Assembly (NCBI GenBank): GCA_049603835.1
Contig: JBMYSZ010000008.1
Location: 61,054-125,053 of the forward strand
Source of the DNA: Mangrovicoccus sp049603835
Lineage (GTDB): Bacteria; Pseudomonadota; Alphaproteobacteria; Rhodobacterales; Rhodobacteraceae
Reading direction: 5' to 3'
DNA length: 64,000 nucleotides
The position numbers and the translations under genes are program-made. The notes under the pieces are model-generated. The model was not told where the DNA came from, searched no databases, and saw only the letters and a list, made by a program, of their open reading frames with translations. Shown in pieces: positions 17,033 through 25,772 of the stretch (position 1 is its first letter; each line of letters starts with the position of its first letter).

Positions 17033-17108
17033 GGGCCCGTAGCTCAATGGTTAGAGCAGAGTGCTCATAACACTTTGGTTGGGGGTTCAAGTCCCTCCGG
17101 GCCTACCA
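17033..17108 (+). tRNA. tRNA with CAT anticodon, probably tRNA-Ile2 (lysidine)
   Basis: A complete cloverleaf. Acceptor stem GGGCCCG/CGGGCCT, D arm GCTC-AATGGTTA-GAGC, anticodon stem GAGTG/CACTT with loop CTCATAA, T arm GGGGG-TTCAAGT-CCCTC, discriminator A and encoded CCA. Anticodon CAT fits elongator Met or the minor Ile tRNA. The D loop, the TTGGTT variable loop and the T loop TTCAAGT resemble E. coli tRNA-Ile2, so the Ile form is preferred. It is not the initiator, which would have GGG/CCC pairs in the anticodon stem. Confidence 0.93.
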
Positions 17109-17540
17109 ATCCCCGCACCCGCTTGGAATTTTATCCACAAATATCAGCGTGTTGCCCTATTCCTCGCGGAATTGGCGCCGGCAAGCTGCAAAAGGGTCGC
17201 TTTCTGGCCTTTCTCGGCTCTCATCCCAAAACAACCATTGCGCGAGTCGCGCCAGGCAAACACATCCTTCGTTTTGTAGAAAAAAATTCTGTCAATCCGC
17301 CGAGATGCCCAGAGATTCTGCTCATTGAGCAGGCAGAAGCTGAGAAAAAATTAGGCGGTGATTCCAGTCTGAGCGCGCAAATGCCCATGTGATATGCGCG
17401 ATTTGCCTGAGCTGTGGGATTTTCGCCGCGTTGATTGCGTCAAAATATTAACAAAATCCCCGCGGTTAAGAAAACTTTTGGACAGTTTGCCGCATCATAT
17501 CATCATTGACCTTAGACCAGCCACAGAAAGGACCCTTCCC
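17109..17540 (+). other. Intergenic region after tRNA
   Basis: No supported gene. A frame of 105 codons starts inside the tRNA and has no family features or ribosome binding site. The region is somewhat AT-richer from about 17270 onward. No integrase, attachment-site duplication of the tRNA end or terminator was found. Confidence 0.5.
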
Positions 17541-17723
17541 ATGGTGTATCTACGTTTGGTGATGTTCTCGCTCAATCAACTTTCCTCACTCGGCCACTGG
17601 TATGCTGGCGCGGAAATGTTTGGGGGTGACACCCGGCGCGCGCGGGCCGATGCGCATCGCGGCTTGCATAATTTGGCCTCGGACGAATTGCACAAAGTCG
17701 CCAGCACGCAGCTAGCGCGATAA
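17541..17723 (+). CDS. Small hypothetical protein
   Basis: Possible protein of 60 residues starting at an ATG with GAAAGGA about 10 bases upstream. The N-terminal half is hydrophobic (MVYLRLVMFSLNQLSSLGHWY) and the C-terminal half is charged and helical (DTRRARADAHRGLHNLASDEL). Its stop overlaps the end of the convergent histidine kinase by 12 bases. The composition is natural for a short peripheral membrane protein, but I do not recognise it. Confidence 0.45.
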   Translation: MVYLRLVMFSLNQLSSLGHWYAGAEMFGGDTRRARADAHRGLHNLASDELHKVASTQLAR

Positions 17724-19034
17724 GATCAAATCCGCACAAAGACCGCCAAGTTCCACACTCCGCCCCAGCTTCAGCGACCCGCCATGGCTGCGCGCAATAT
17801 CGGCCGCAATAGATAGGCCGAGCCCCGCCCCCGCCATGTTCAAATTCCGCGCTGGATCCAATCGTGCGAATGGCTTTACCGCTTGATCACGGTCTTCTTC
17901 GGCAATGCCTGGGCCATTATCCTCGACCCGGATACGGATGAATTTATCCAAGCGATGCACGCTCACGCGGGCATAGCCCCCATAGCGCACCGCATTGCCA
18001 ATCAGATTTTCCAAAGCCCGCACAATCGCCGTGGCCCTCAAAGGCGTGACCCCGGTGGTATCGATCTGCCCCAGCTCTACTTTTTGGCCAGCCCGTTGCG
18101 CCGAGGACACCGTTTGCAAGGCCAGCGCCGTGGCATCCACCGGCACAGGGTCATCCAAAGCATCCCCGCGCGAGAAAGCCAGGAATTCATCCACCAAGCT
18201 CTGCATATCTTGCACATCGCTCAGCAGAGCGGCGGTGTCTTCGGTTTCTTCCATCAAATTGAGCTGCAAGGTCATGCGCGTCAGCGGCGTGCGCAAATCA
18301 TGACTAACCCCGGACAGCATCAATGTGCGCTGCTCGATCTGACGTTCAATCCTTGCCCGCATATCCAAAAATGCCGCCCCCGCCGAACGCACCTCGGTGG
18401 CACCAGAGGGCCGGTATTTGATCGGGCGGCCTTTGCCAAAGGCATCCGCAGCCTCGGCCAGTCGCGTGATGGATTTCAACTGATTGCGCAAAAAGACAAA
18501 GGACACGAAGGTCATCAAAATGCCGGTAAAGATCATCAACACCAAAAGCTGATGCGGGTTAGAGGCAGATACCCGTTTGCGGGAAAAAGTCAGACCAACC
18601 CGTCCATGGCGGCTATCCACCGTCATATTGACCCGGCTTCCGCTTTCAACCAGGTCTATCCCCACCACATTGGGCATCTCATCGCGTAGCTTTTCGATCA
18701 CCACGCGGCCCGTTAGGTCATACCATTTGCGACGATCCTCATATTGGGTCATCGCCGGAAATCTAACCCGTATATCCAGCACCGGCCCCAGATCGCGCGC
18801 CACCAAACGGCCCGCTTCGATTGTCGGAGCCTGGTCAATCGAGTCGATGATATAGCTCAGCTCGATCAGCACATTCTGGGTCAACTGCCGCGTGACCCCT
18901 TCAAAATGCCGTTGGATAAAGACAATCGATACAACTAGCTGCAACATTATTACAGGCATGATCAAGATCAGCGCTGATCGCCCATAAAGCGATTTTGGGA
19001 GGTAGTCTTTTACGCGTCGTGCTGCCATAGACAT
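17712..19034 (-). CDS. EnvZ-like sensor histidine kinase
   Basis: Inner-membrane kinase of about 440 residues. The first membrane segment is at about 20-40, the periplasmic part runs to about 145, and the second segment is at about 160-180 (QLLVLMIFTGILMTFVSFVF). A HAMP linker follows, then HisKA with GVSHDLRTPLTRM (His near 240) and HATPase with ENLIGNAVRYGG, EDNGPGIAEED and AGLGLSIAADIARSHGG. This order matches EnvZ-type osmosensors. No response regulator gene is adjacent, so the partner is encoded elsewhere. ATG at 19034 (then a second at 19028) was taken as the start; a TTG 13 codons upstream is possible. It is divergent from the MBL hydrolase. Confidence 0.88.
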   Translation of the reverse strand: MSMAARRVKDYLPKSLYGRSALILIMPVIMLQLVVSIVFIQRHFEGVTRQLTQNVLIELSYIIDSIDQAPTIEAGRLVARDLGPVLDIRVRFPAMTQYEDRRKWYDLTGRVVIEKLRDEMPNVVGIDLVESGSRVNMTVDSRHGRVGLTFSRKRVSASNPHQLLVLMIFTGILMTFVSFVFLRNQLKSITRLAEAADAFGKGRPIKYRPSGATEVRSAGAAFLDMRARIERQIEQRTLMLSGVSHDLRTPLTRMTLQLNLMEETEDTAALLSDVQDMQSLVDEFLAFSRGDALDDPVPVDATALALQTVSSAQRAGQKVELGQIDTTGVTPLRATAIVRALENLIGNAVRYGGYARVSVHRLDKFIRIRVEDNGPGIAEEDRDQAVKPFARLDPARNLNMAGAGLGLSIAADIARSHGGSLKLGRSVELGGLCADLILSR

Positions 19035-19083
19035 AGCTGTAACGACAGCCCCCCAAGAGCGCCAGAGGCGCAAGTGAGGCGTG

Positions 19084-20013
19084 ATGCAAAGTTATGACCC
19101 ACCCGTCGGGGTGGCCACGGATCTGGGCCAGGGATTGCGGCGTATTCTTGCGCCAAATGCCGGACCAATGACTTTTCGCGGCACAAATACCTATTTGCTC
19201 GGGGAACAGGGCATCTGCGTCATCGATCCCGGCCCAGAGGATGAGTCGCATCTTAGGGCGATATTTGCCGCGCTAGAGCCCGGTCAATGGATCAGCCATA
19301 TTTTGGTGACCCATGCCCATCGGGACCATTCCGCATTGGCCGGGCGTTTGGCTTTGGAAAGCGGCGCCAAAGTTTATGCCTATGGCAATGCCACTGCCGG
19401 GCGCTCGCCGCGCATGCAGGATTTGGCGCAATCGGACCAGGCCGGCGGCGGCGAAGGGGTGGATCTAGAGTTTCAGCCGGATTTTTGCCTGGCTGATTTG
19501 GCTTTGATCACTGGCACGGATTGGCAGCTAGAGGCCCTATGGACCCCAGGTCATATGGCAAACCACCTTTGTTTCAGCGATGGGCAGCGGCTCTTTAGCG
19601 GTGATTTGGTCATGGGCTGGGCAAGCTCGCTTGTGTCTCCGCCAGATGGGGATTTGAGCGATTTTTTCCGCAGCTGTCAGCGGCTCTCACTGCGCGGAGA
19701 AACGGTATATTATCCGGGGCATGGGGATTTGGTCACCGCGCCGCAATCACGGATTGCTTGGCTCTTGGCTCATCGCCGGGAGCGAGAAATGCAAATCCTC
19801 CATGCACTTGAATGCGGCCCCGCCTTTTTGGAGAGCCTGACCCAAAGGGTCTATGCGGATCTAAGCCCGCAGCTTTTACAAGCGGCGTCGCGTAATGTTT
19901 TGGCCCATCTAATCGCGCTAATTGACCGTGGGGATGTGGTCGCTTTGCCAGAATTTTCGCTCAGTGCCGAATTTCGTTTAAGCATGCCCCAGGCATATGA
20001 AGCAGATTTATGA
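19084..20013 (+). CDS. MBL-fold metallohydrolase (LACTB2-like)
   Basis: Metallo-beta-lactamase superfamily protein of 309 residues with the binuclear zinc motif THAHRDHSA near residue 80. Further ligands are in TPGHMANHLCFSD (near 155), the bridging Asp in LFSGDLVMGWASS and the last His in YYPGHGD. A C-terminal helical domain (LAHRREREMQILHAL) is typical of the LACTB2 group of hydrolases and RNases. Substrate unknown. It is transcribed away from the kinase and ends 52 bases before tRNA-Asn. Confidence 0.9.
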   Translation: MQSYDPPVGVATDLGQGLRRILAPNAGPMTFRGTNTYLLGEQGICVIDPGPEDESHLRAIFAALEPGQWISHILVTHAHRDHSALAGRLALESGAKVYAYGNATAGRSPRMQDLAQSDQAGGGEGVDLEFQPDFCLADLALITGTDWQLEALWTPGHMANHLCFSDGQRLFSGDLVMGWASSLVSPPDGDLSDFFRSCQRLSLRGETVYYPGHGDLVTAPQSRIAWLLAHRREREMQILHALECGPAFLESLTQRVYADLSPQLLQAASRNVLAHLIALIDRGDVVALPEFSLSAEFRLSMPQAYEADL

Positions 20014-20065
20014 GAAATGGGTCTAGACAAGCCCAAACCGTATCGATAGAAGCCCCCTCACTTGA

Positions 20066-20140
20066 TCCGGCGTAGCTCAGCGGTAGAGCAGTTGACTGTT
20101 AATCAATTGGTCGTAGGTTCGATCCCTACCGCCGGAGCCA
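20066..20140 (+). tRNA. tRNA-Asn (GTT)
   Basis: A complete cloverleaf. Acceptor TCCGGCG/CGCCGGA, D stem GCTC/GAGC, anticodon stem GTTGA/TCAAT with loop CTGTTAA (anticodon GTT), T arm GTAGG-TTCGATC-CCTAC, discriminator G and encoded CCA. Confidence 0.97.
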
Positions 20141-20371
20141 AGTGAAACTTCCCTCAGAAATGCTTAGTGATAACAGCGCTATGACCCGTTGTTTCTGTGG
20201 CTGGCCCTCTTTCCTCCCTGCTGTCAGACGCCGCCCATCTGGTGGCTTTCATTTGCGCCAAGGCTCAGGCTAAGCCCCCAACACCGCTCCTTTCGCTATC
20301 TTTGGTTGCGCAACTGCCCGCCGCGCAATATGAGCAGCGGAACTTAGACCTTGGCTTTGAAAGGGCGCGTT

Positions 20372-21469
20372 ATGGGCTTCAAAATGGGAATCGTTGGGCT
20401 TCCGAATGTGGGAAAATCCACGACCTTTAACGCGCTGACCAAAACCGCAGCGGCCCAAGCGGAAAACTTCCCCTTCTGCACCATCGAGCCCAATGTGGGC
20501 GATGTGGCTGTGCCCGATCCGCGCCTTTATAAACTGGCCGAGATTGCGGGCAGCAAACAGATCATCCCAGCCCGCATGACTTTTGTGGATATTGCCGGCC
20601 TGGTGAAAGGCGCTTCCAAAGGCGAAGGTTTGGGCAACCAATTCCTGGCCAATATCCGCGAAACTGACGCGATTGCCCATGTGCTGCGCTGTTTCGAAGA
20701 TGATGACGTCACCCATGTGGAAGGCCGGGTAGATCCGGTGGCTGACGCGGAAACAATCGAAATGGAATTGATGCTGGCCGATATGGAAAGCATCGAAAAG
20801 CGCCTGCAAAACCTGGTTCGTAAAACCCGCGGTGGCGATAAAGAAGCCCTGCAACAAGAGCGCCTTTTGAAAGAGGCCCTGGCGGTTTTAGAAGAAGGCA
20901 AACCCGCTCGCATGGTCGACGTCGCGGATGAAGACCTAAAAGCCTGGAAAATGCTGCAGCTTTTGTCGACCAAGCCGATCCTTTATGTCTGCAATGTCGA
21001 AGAAGAAAACGCCGCTAAGGGTAATAAACATTCCCAAGCAGTGGCCGAAATGGCCCAAGCTCAGGGAGCGGCCAGTGTGGTAATTTCGGCGGCCATCGAA
21101 GAAGAAATCAGCCAGCTAGACGCAGAAGAAGCCGAGGTCTTTCTCGAAGATCTGGGGCTTGAAGAGGCCGGGCTCGATCGTTTGATCCGCGCAGGCTATG
21201 AATTGCTGGCGCTAGAGACTTATTTTACCGTCGGCCCGAAAGAAGCCCGTGCCTGGACCATCAAACAAGGCACTCTTGCGCCACAAGCTGCCGGGGTCAT
21301 CCATGGGGATTTCGAGCGCGGCTTTATCCGGGCTGAAACCATCGGCTACGAGGATTATATCGCCAATAATGGGGAAGGCGGCGCGAAGGAAGCAGGCAAA
21401 ATGCGGGTCGAAGGCAAAACCTATGAAGTCGCCGATGGCGATGTTTTGCATTTCCTATTCAACGCTTAA
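20372..21469 (+). CDS. ychF: Redox-responsive ATPase/GTPase YchF
   Basis: Universally conserved Obg-related P-loop NTPase (365 residues) that binds ribosomes and prefers ATP. Seen: G1 GLPNVGKST at residues 8-16, the switch region FPFCTIEPN, G3 FVDIAGLVKGASKGEGLG, the atypical G4 NVEE that underlies ATP preference, a coiled-coil insert (EKRLQNLVRKTRGGD), and a C-terminal TGS domain (ETYFTVGPKEARAWTI ... ADGDVLHFLFN). The ATG with GAAAGGG before it was chosen. Confidence 0.98.
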   Translation: MGFKMGIVGLPNVGKSTTFNALTKTAAAQAENFPFCTIEPNVGDVAVPDPRLYKLAEIAGSKQIIPARMTFVDIAGLVKGASKGEGLGNQFLANIRETDAIAHVLRCFEDDDVTHVEGRVDPVADAETIEMELMLADMESIEKRLQNLVRKTRGGDKEALQQERLLKEALAVLEEGKPARMVDVADEDLKAWKMLQLLSTKPILYVCNVEEENAAKGNKHSQAVAEMAQAQGAASVVISAAIEEEISQLDAEEAEVFLEDLGLEEAGLDRLIRAGYELLALETYFTVGPKEARAWTIKQGTLAPQAAGVIHGDFERGFIRAETIGYEDYIANNGEGGAKEAGKMRVEGKTYEVADGDVLHFLFNA

Positions 21470-21594
21470 ATCTAAGCATTTCTTGCCCCTCGCCTGCCGA
21501 ATTTGACGTCAAACCAGGCAGCTTTGCGGAACATACATGCCAAACCGCTGCAAAAGCCTGGATATAGCCGGGCTTTTGACCGAGATTTGGGATT

Positions 21595-21954
21595 ATGCAT
21601 TCCGCGTCTCTTATACCACCTCGTGACTTCATCGCCCAAAGCCCGCTTTCGCCGGAGCATACCGACTGCGCCATTGCTGTTATGCTGAAAATCCTGGACG
21701 GCAAATGCAAAATGAACCCCGGCGAGTCCGAGATCATGGCCGCGCTCTACAAGGCGTGCCGCCATCTGCCCGGCAAAGCTTTGGGAGATGGCGAACATGC
21801 GATCATCGATGCGGCCGCCTTTGGTACTGATGAGGCTTTCAAGCTGAAAATCTACGAACGCCGGGTGCTGGCCGAAACCCAGATCTCTCGCCCGGTGATG
21901 AAAGGGTTTAAGGCCATGCTCCGGCAAAAATGCGTTTTACCCGCTAAAACTTAG
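21595..21954 (+). CDS. Hypothetical protein
   Basis: Frame of 119 residues with ordinary codon use for this genome, rich in helical segments (EIMAALYKACRHLPG, RRVLAETQIS) and Cys. There is no signal peptide, membrane segment or known motif. It starts at an ATG preceded by a weak GGGATT. It lies between ychF and the HlyD-type pair on the same strand. Moderately likely to be real. Confidence 0.55.
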   Translation: MHSASLIPPRDFIAQSPLSPEHTDCAIAVMLKILDGKCKMNPGESEIMAALYKACRHLPGKALGDGEHAIIDAAAFGTDEAFKLKIYERRVLAETQISRPVMKGFKAMLRQKCVLPAKT

Positions 21955-22047
21955 ACCCTCGGTCGGTTTTCTTGACCGACTGAAAAACATCGGCTTGACC
22001 GGGTTTCCGCGCGCCTCTACCCCATGACATGCAGAAGGAGACGCGCC

Positions 22048-22446
22048 ATGGCTGCTGAACATTTACACCCGCTCGCCCCGCATCATTTACCCTTTTACCT
22101 GGCTGGGCCGAATGGGTCCGATTGGTTATTTTCATTCACTTTTGGCTTTATGGTGCTGATGATCTTCGCCATCGCGATTTTCTATTTGCATTTGCATTCG
22201 GTGCCGGACCGCATGGCCCATAAGGCCAATAATGCACAATTGCAGTTGATCGGGATACTGACGCTGATCGCTCTCTTCACGCATAACAATATCTATTGGG
22301 TGGCTGCTTTGGTTTTGGCTGCGATTAACCTGCCGGATTTCGCCACGCCGCTCACCTCTATCGCCCGTTCACTGCGCAAGCTGTCTGGCCGCGAAAACGA
22401 AGAGGATGACACAGTGAAAACCGAGGAGGCGCAGCATCATGCTTGA
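22048..22446 (+). CDS. Small inner-membrane protein (YiaW-like partner of HlyD protein)
   Basis: Protein of 132 residues. Three hydrophobic segments (about 30-50, 68-88 and 90-108) are preceded by a His-rich N-terminus (AAEHLHPLAPHHLP), and an acidic tail follows. A good AAGGAG precedes the ATG. The end overlaps the start of the HlyD-family gene by eight bases. The arrangement recalls E. coli yiaW-yiaV (DUF3302 protein plus HlyD adaptor). Similarity is by layout rather than clear motif, so the family is tentative. Confidence 0.7.
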   Translation: MAAEHLHPLAPHHLPFYLAGPNGSDWLFSFTFGFMVLMIFAIAIFYLHLHSVPDRMAHKANNAQLQLIGILTLIALFTHNNIYWVAALVLAAINLPDFATPLTSIARSLRKLSGRENEEDDTVKTEEAQHHA

Positions 22447-23674
22447 GTTTCTGCTTTGCTCTTCCGTGACGATCCTGCCCGATTACCTGTTCCGCCATTA
22501 TGTTCAGGGTATGCGGATCGGCCATGAAATCACGCTCTATTCCATGTGGTATGAGCTGCGCTATGGCATCGCCGCTTGTGCGATCTTGACCACTTCGCTG
22601 ATCACGGTGATTTTCTATTACCACCCTGCCACGACCAATGTGACGAATTTCTTCCGCACAGTCACCATCTTGCCGGAAACCGGCGGCCGTGTGATCGAGG
22701 TGCTGGTGGAAAATGGCGACAAGGTCGAGGCCGGAGACCCGCTTTTCCGCGTCGATGACAGCCGGCAGAAAGCCGCCGTGGACGCCGCCCGCAGCAAAGT
22801 GCGAGAGCTAGACGCGACGATCATCGTGACAGAATCCGATCTAGCCGCGGCCCAAGGCGCGCTGGACCAGGCCGATGGCGCGTTGAAACAAGCCCGCGAC
22901 GAGCTGGAGACCCGCCAAGAGCTTTTGGCGCGCAATTCCAATGTGGTCAGCGAGCGCGATATTGAACGTTTGGAAAATGTCGTTGCCGAACGGGTCGGCG
23001 CGGTGGATGCGGCGCTGTCGCAAAAAGAAGCGGTCGAGGCGCGTTTGACAACATTGCTGCCGGCGCAACGAACAACGGCTGTGGCGCAGCTGGTGGATGC
23101 CGAGGCGACCCTGTCTAAAACGGTGGTCTATGCGGGCACAGATGGGCGGGTGGAGCAATTCATTCTGCAAGTCGGTGACTTCGTCAGCCCGCTTTTGCGC
23201 CCAGCGGGGATTTTGATCCCGGAGGATGCGTATAAAGACCGGTTCCAAGCAGGGTTTAACCAGATCTCCAGTCAAGTCATTAAGCCAGGCATGCTGGCCG
23301 AGATCACCTGTGTCAGCCATCCATTTGTGATTATTCCCATGGTGGTGACGGATGTGCAGCTTGAAATCGCAGCGGGCCAATTCCGCCCTACTGACAACCT
23401 GCTGGATGTGACGCAACGGGCGGCGCCGGGCTCGATCCTGGTGACAATGGAGTCGCTTTATGAGGACGCAACCGATCCCGTCCCCCCCGGCAGCAAATGT
23501 GTGGCCAATGCCTATACCAGCAATCATGACCGTCTAGACGATCCAGAATTGTCAACTTTGCAATATTTGGCGTTGCATACGGTGGATACGGTGGGGTTTG
23601 TGCATGCAATGCTGCTGCGGATCCAAGCGATGCTGCTGCCGGTGCAAACTCTGGTCTTCTCGGGCCATCACTAG
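22439..23674 (+). CDS. HlyD-family membrane fusion protein
   Basis: Periplasmic adaptor of 411 residues, anchored by a hydrophobic segment near residue 42-60. The first biotinyl-lipoyl half (VIEVLVENGDKVEAGDPLFRVD) is followed by a long coiled coil (about 110-215) and the second half (VYAGTDGRVEQFILQVGDFV). A hydrophobic C-terminus (VGFVHAMLLRIQAMLLPVQTLVF) is unusual for HlyD proteins and resembles YiaV. No ABC, RND or MFS pump gene is adjacent. Transported substrate unknown. Confidence 0.88.
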   Translation: MLEFLLCSSVTILPDYLFRHYVQGMRIGHEITLYSMWYELRYGIAACAILTTSLITVIFYYHPATTNVTNFFRTVTILPETGGRVIEVLVENGDKVEAGDPLFRVDDSRQKAAVDAARSKVRELDATIIVTESDLAAAQGALDQADGALKQARDELETRQELLARNSNVVSERDIERLENVVAERVGAVDAALSQKEAVEARLTTLLPAQRTTAVAQLVDAEATLSKTVVYAGTDGRVEQFILQVGDFVSPLLRPAGILIPEDAYKDRFQAGFNQISSQVIKPGMLAEITCVSHPFVIIPMVVTDVQLEIAAGQFRPTDNLLDVTQRAAPGSILVTMESLYEDATDPVPPGSKCVANAYTSNHDRLDDPELSTLQYLALHTVDTVGFVHAMLLRIQAMLLPVQTLVFSGHH

Positions 23675-23769
23675 CTTAAAGCGGTACGAGAATAGGCTAT
23701 AGGCGGGCCCGCCCTTATGGCGGGCTGCTTTGCTTTGTGGCGTCGCGACGAAGCCAGAGCGCACAATCG

Positions 23770-23880
23770 CCCCCTAAAGCGTTTCGAAAAAAGCTGGAGA
23801 CAATGAAAATCACTTTTCGCATTGGCGCAAAGCGACAGGCAGCGAATAAGTGAGTCAGTGATTTCTCGAAACGCTATAGA
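23770..23880. repeat. Palindromic intergenic repeat (GCGTTTCGA ... TCGAAACGC)
   Basis: Nine-base inverted arms at 23779-23787 and 23866-23874 bracket about 78 bases rich in further short complementary stretches. The arm motif AAGCGTTTCGA and its complement are typical of dispersed alphaproteobacterial palindromic elements. It lies in the 257-base gap between the convergent HlyD and receiver genes and may act as a bidirectional terminator. Confidence 0.55.
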
Positions 23881-23931
23881 TTGCGCTCTAAACTCCTCAC
23901 TGCGGGAAAATCTCCATATGCTTGGTCGTCG

Positions 23932-24771
23932 TTACTGCTGCCGCTCCAATGCGTTCATAATCAGGTGCAATAAGTCATCGGGGCGGTTTGTTATACCGTA
24001 TGCCCCATTCGGAGCTTTCTTTTTATGATCCAAATTGGTCACATAGAAAATAACAGGAATATTGATTTCTAACTGGGACAATTCTCCGGGGATCTTTACC
24101 CCTGCGTCTTCAGACTCTCTGTGCTCCTCTATGATTTCGGCCAAAATTTGATCTGCGGCCATCCCCTGATCACGCTTGTTCGAAATGCGCTGCCAAACAG
24201 AGCTTTCGTCAAACACGGGTCTAGCAATATCAGACAAAATCACATCAGGTTCTACCCCCGCATGCAAACGCTCCAATGCCTGATCATTGGAGGTGGCAAA
24301 AATCACCATGAACCCCAATTGCTCTAATAGAAGCCGCTCTAGGTCATTATTGCTAGGCCGATCATCGACCCATAAAATTAAACTACCACAGATCAGGTCC
24401 TGCATTTTGTGCGCCCGCCTCAGCACCCCGCGCTCTTGCATTTTGCTAATTTTGAGCGTCTCCGACGCTTTAGCTACGGCGGTTTTTTGTACCTTCGCCG
24501 TTACTTTGTCGAAAACTTCTTGGCGCGTGCTCATTGTAACCGCACCCACACTGACTTCGGAAATATTGTCAATAAACTGCGAAAGCGCCCTGCGTTTCCA
24601 GAATAGCAGCAAGAATACTGTGCAAAAGCTCAACGCCGCTGCAAAAAGTGTAAAACCACTCCACCATGCATCTAGCCAGCCTGGGGCGGGGGTCGCCATT
24701 ACAACGGTGATCTGAGGATTATCCTCTAGCAATGCCTGAATTAATTTACTTGTTTCAACTGGATTCGTCAT
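23932..24771 (-). CDS. Membrane-anchored receiver-like protein
   Basis: Protein of 279 residues. One strong membrane segment (about 35-55, GFTLFAAALSFCTVFLLLFW) is followed by a charged helical linker with repeated Lys/Glu (residues 60-120). A C-terminal CheY-like domain has ILWVDDRPSNN (acidic pocket), DVILSDIARP (acceptor Asp) and FYVTN, with GAYGITNRPDDLL in place of the usual Lys motif. There is no output domain. The conserved switch Lys position is displaced (HKKKAPNGAYG), so canonical phosphorelay is uncertain. It lies next to tRNA-Leu and has no partner kinase nearby. Confidence 0.75.
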   Translation of the reverse strand: MTNPVETSKLIQALLEDNPQITVVMATPAPGWLDAWWSGFTLFAAALSFCTVFLLLFWKRRALSQFIDNISEVSVGAVTMSTRQEVFDKVTAKVQKTAVAKASETLKISKMQERGVLRRAHKMQDLICGSLILWVDDRPSNNDLERLLLEQLGFMVIFATSNDQALERLHAGVEPDVILSDIARPVFDESSVWQRISNKRDQGMAADQILAEIIEEHRESEDAGVKIPGELSQLEINIPVIFYVTNLDHKKKAPNGAYGITNRPDDLLHLIMNALERQQ

Positions 24772-24897
24772 GAGGCAACCGCCACTTATTTCCGCCGGGT
24801 CAGAATACGGAAGCGCGCAGAAAAACCAAGCAGCTAAGCTTGGTCGAGCCTTATACAAATTAACTAGAATGGCAATTTTGCCAATTTATCCTGGCAA

Positions 24898-24983
24898 TGG
24901 TACCCGCGGCCGGACTCGAACCGGCACGGCGCTAAGGCCTAGGGATTTTAAGTCCCCTATGTCTACCATTCCATCACGCGGGC
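24898..24983 (-). tRNA. tRNA-Leu (TAA)
   Basis: Class II tRNA on the minus strand. Acceptor GCCCGCG/CGCGGGT, anticodon stem with loop CTTAAAA (anticodon TAA), an extended variable arm (TAGGCCTTAGCGCCGT region), T arm with GGTTCGAGTCC, and encoded CCA. The 86-base length fits Leu. Confidence 0.95.
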
Positions 24984-25073
24984 TCTTTGGCTAAATTTGC
25001 CTAAAGCCCTTGATAAAAAGTGTAAAGCTAAGATTGTCTTACCACCGACAACATCTTTTTACAGATGCAGTGG

Positions 25074-25634
25074 TCAGACCTCTTCGCCGGGTAGATCATC
25101 CAGCATGAACCGCTCTGGCAACCATGGGTTTAGCACCAAGGCCCGCTCCAACAAAAGCCGCCCCTGCTCCACCTGTCCCAGCCGGATCAGCGAAATCGCT
25201 TTGCCAGCCATGGCGCCGAAATGATCCGGGGCGCGTTCAAGCGCGGCATCCAGATCGCGCAGGGCCAAATCCACATTGCCATCCATAAAATACAGGAAAG
25301 CCCGCTGGTTATAGCCCTCCGCATAGGTTGGGCAATAGGCGATCAGACGGTCAAAGGCTCGGATAGCGCCGGCGAAATCCTTACTCTCGCGCCGCGACAT
25401 GCCCTCGTCCAACATGTCTTGCGCATGGCGGTTGGGCGCCGTGGCCCATATTTCTAACAAGCTTCGGGTCAAAAACCGGCCCGCACTGGCATCGCGGGTG
25501 CCCTGAAGCGCCTCCATCAAATCTGACTTTCGCTCCGAAAATTCCAGCGGCGGTGGACAATTGGGAAGAGGCAGTGGAGCGGCAGCGGCACCAGTCGCGA
25601 CACAAACCGCAAAAGCAAAAATAATCTGTTTCAT
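25074..25634 (-). CDS. Secreted tetratricopeptide repeat protein
   Basis: Protein of 186 residues with a cleavable signal peptide (MKQIIFAFAVCVATGAAAA). Three TPR units follow from about residue 70: AQDMLDEGMSRRESKDFAGAI, YNQRAFLYFMDGNVDLALRD and AMAGKAISLIRLGQVEQGRLL. A conserved-looking pair of Cys (25 and 101) could form a disulfide. A much longer frame runs upstream, but the signal peptide fixes the start. Periplasmic scaffold function is inferred from the TPRs only. Confidence 0.85.
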   Translation of the reverse strand: MKQIIFAFAVCVATGAAAAPLPLPNCPPPLEFSERKSDLMEALQGTRDASAGRFLTRSLLEIWATAPNRHAQDMLDEGMSRRESKDFAGAIRAFDRLIAYCPTYAEGYNQRAFLYFMDGNVDLALRDLDAALERAPDHFGAMAGKAISLIRLGQVEQGRLLLERALVLNPWLPERFMLDDLPGEEV

Positions 25635-25772
25635 AGCTATAGTGTCATGCCAGCGAAGTCTTAATGTCAAGAAAATGTCACATAAACCTGGGGTGCAGCC
25701 GAATCGTGCAATTTTCATCGGCATTTGACCCAGCCCCTTGACCTTGGGCCTCGACAGGCACAGGTCAGGGCC

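Noticed and set aside
17075..17392. A 105-codon plus-strand frame
   Set aside because: It starts inside the CAT-anticodon tRNA gene and has no protein features.
17033..25000. Integration site of a genomic island at one of the three tRNA genes
   Set aside because: No integrase gene and no duplicated tRNA 3' end could be found near any of them.
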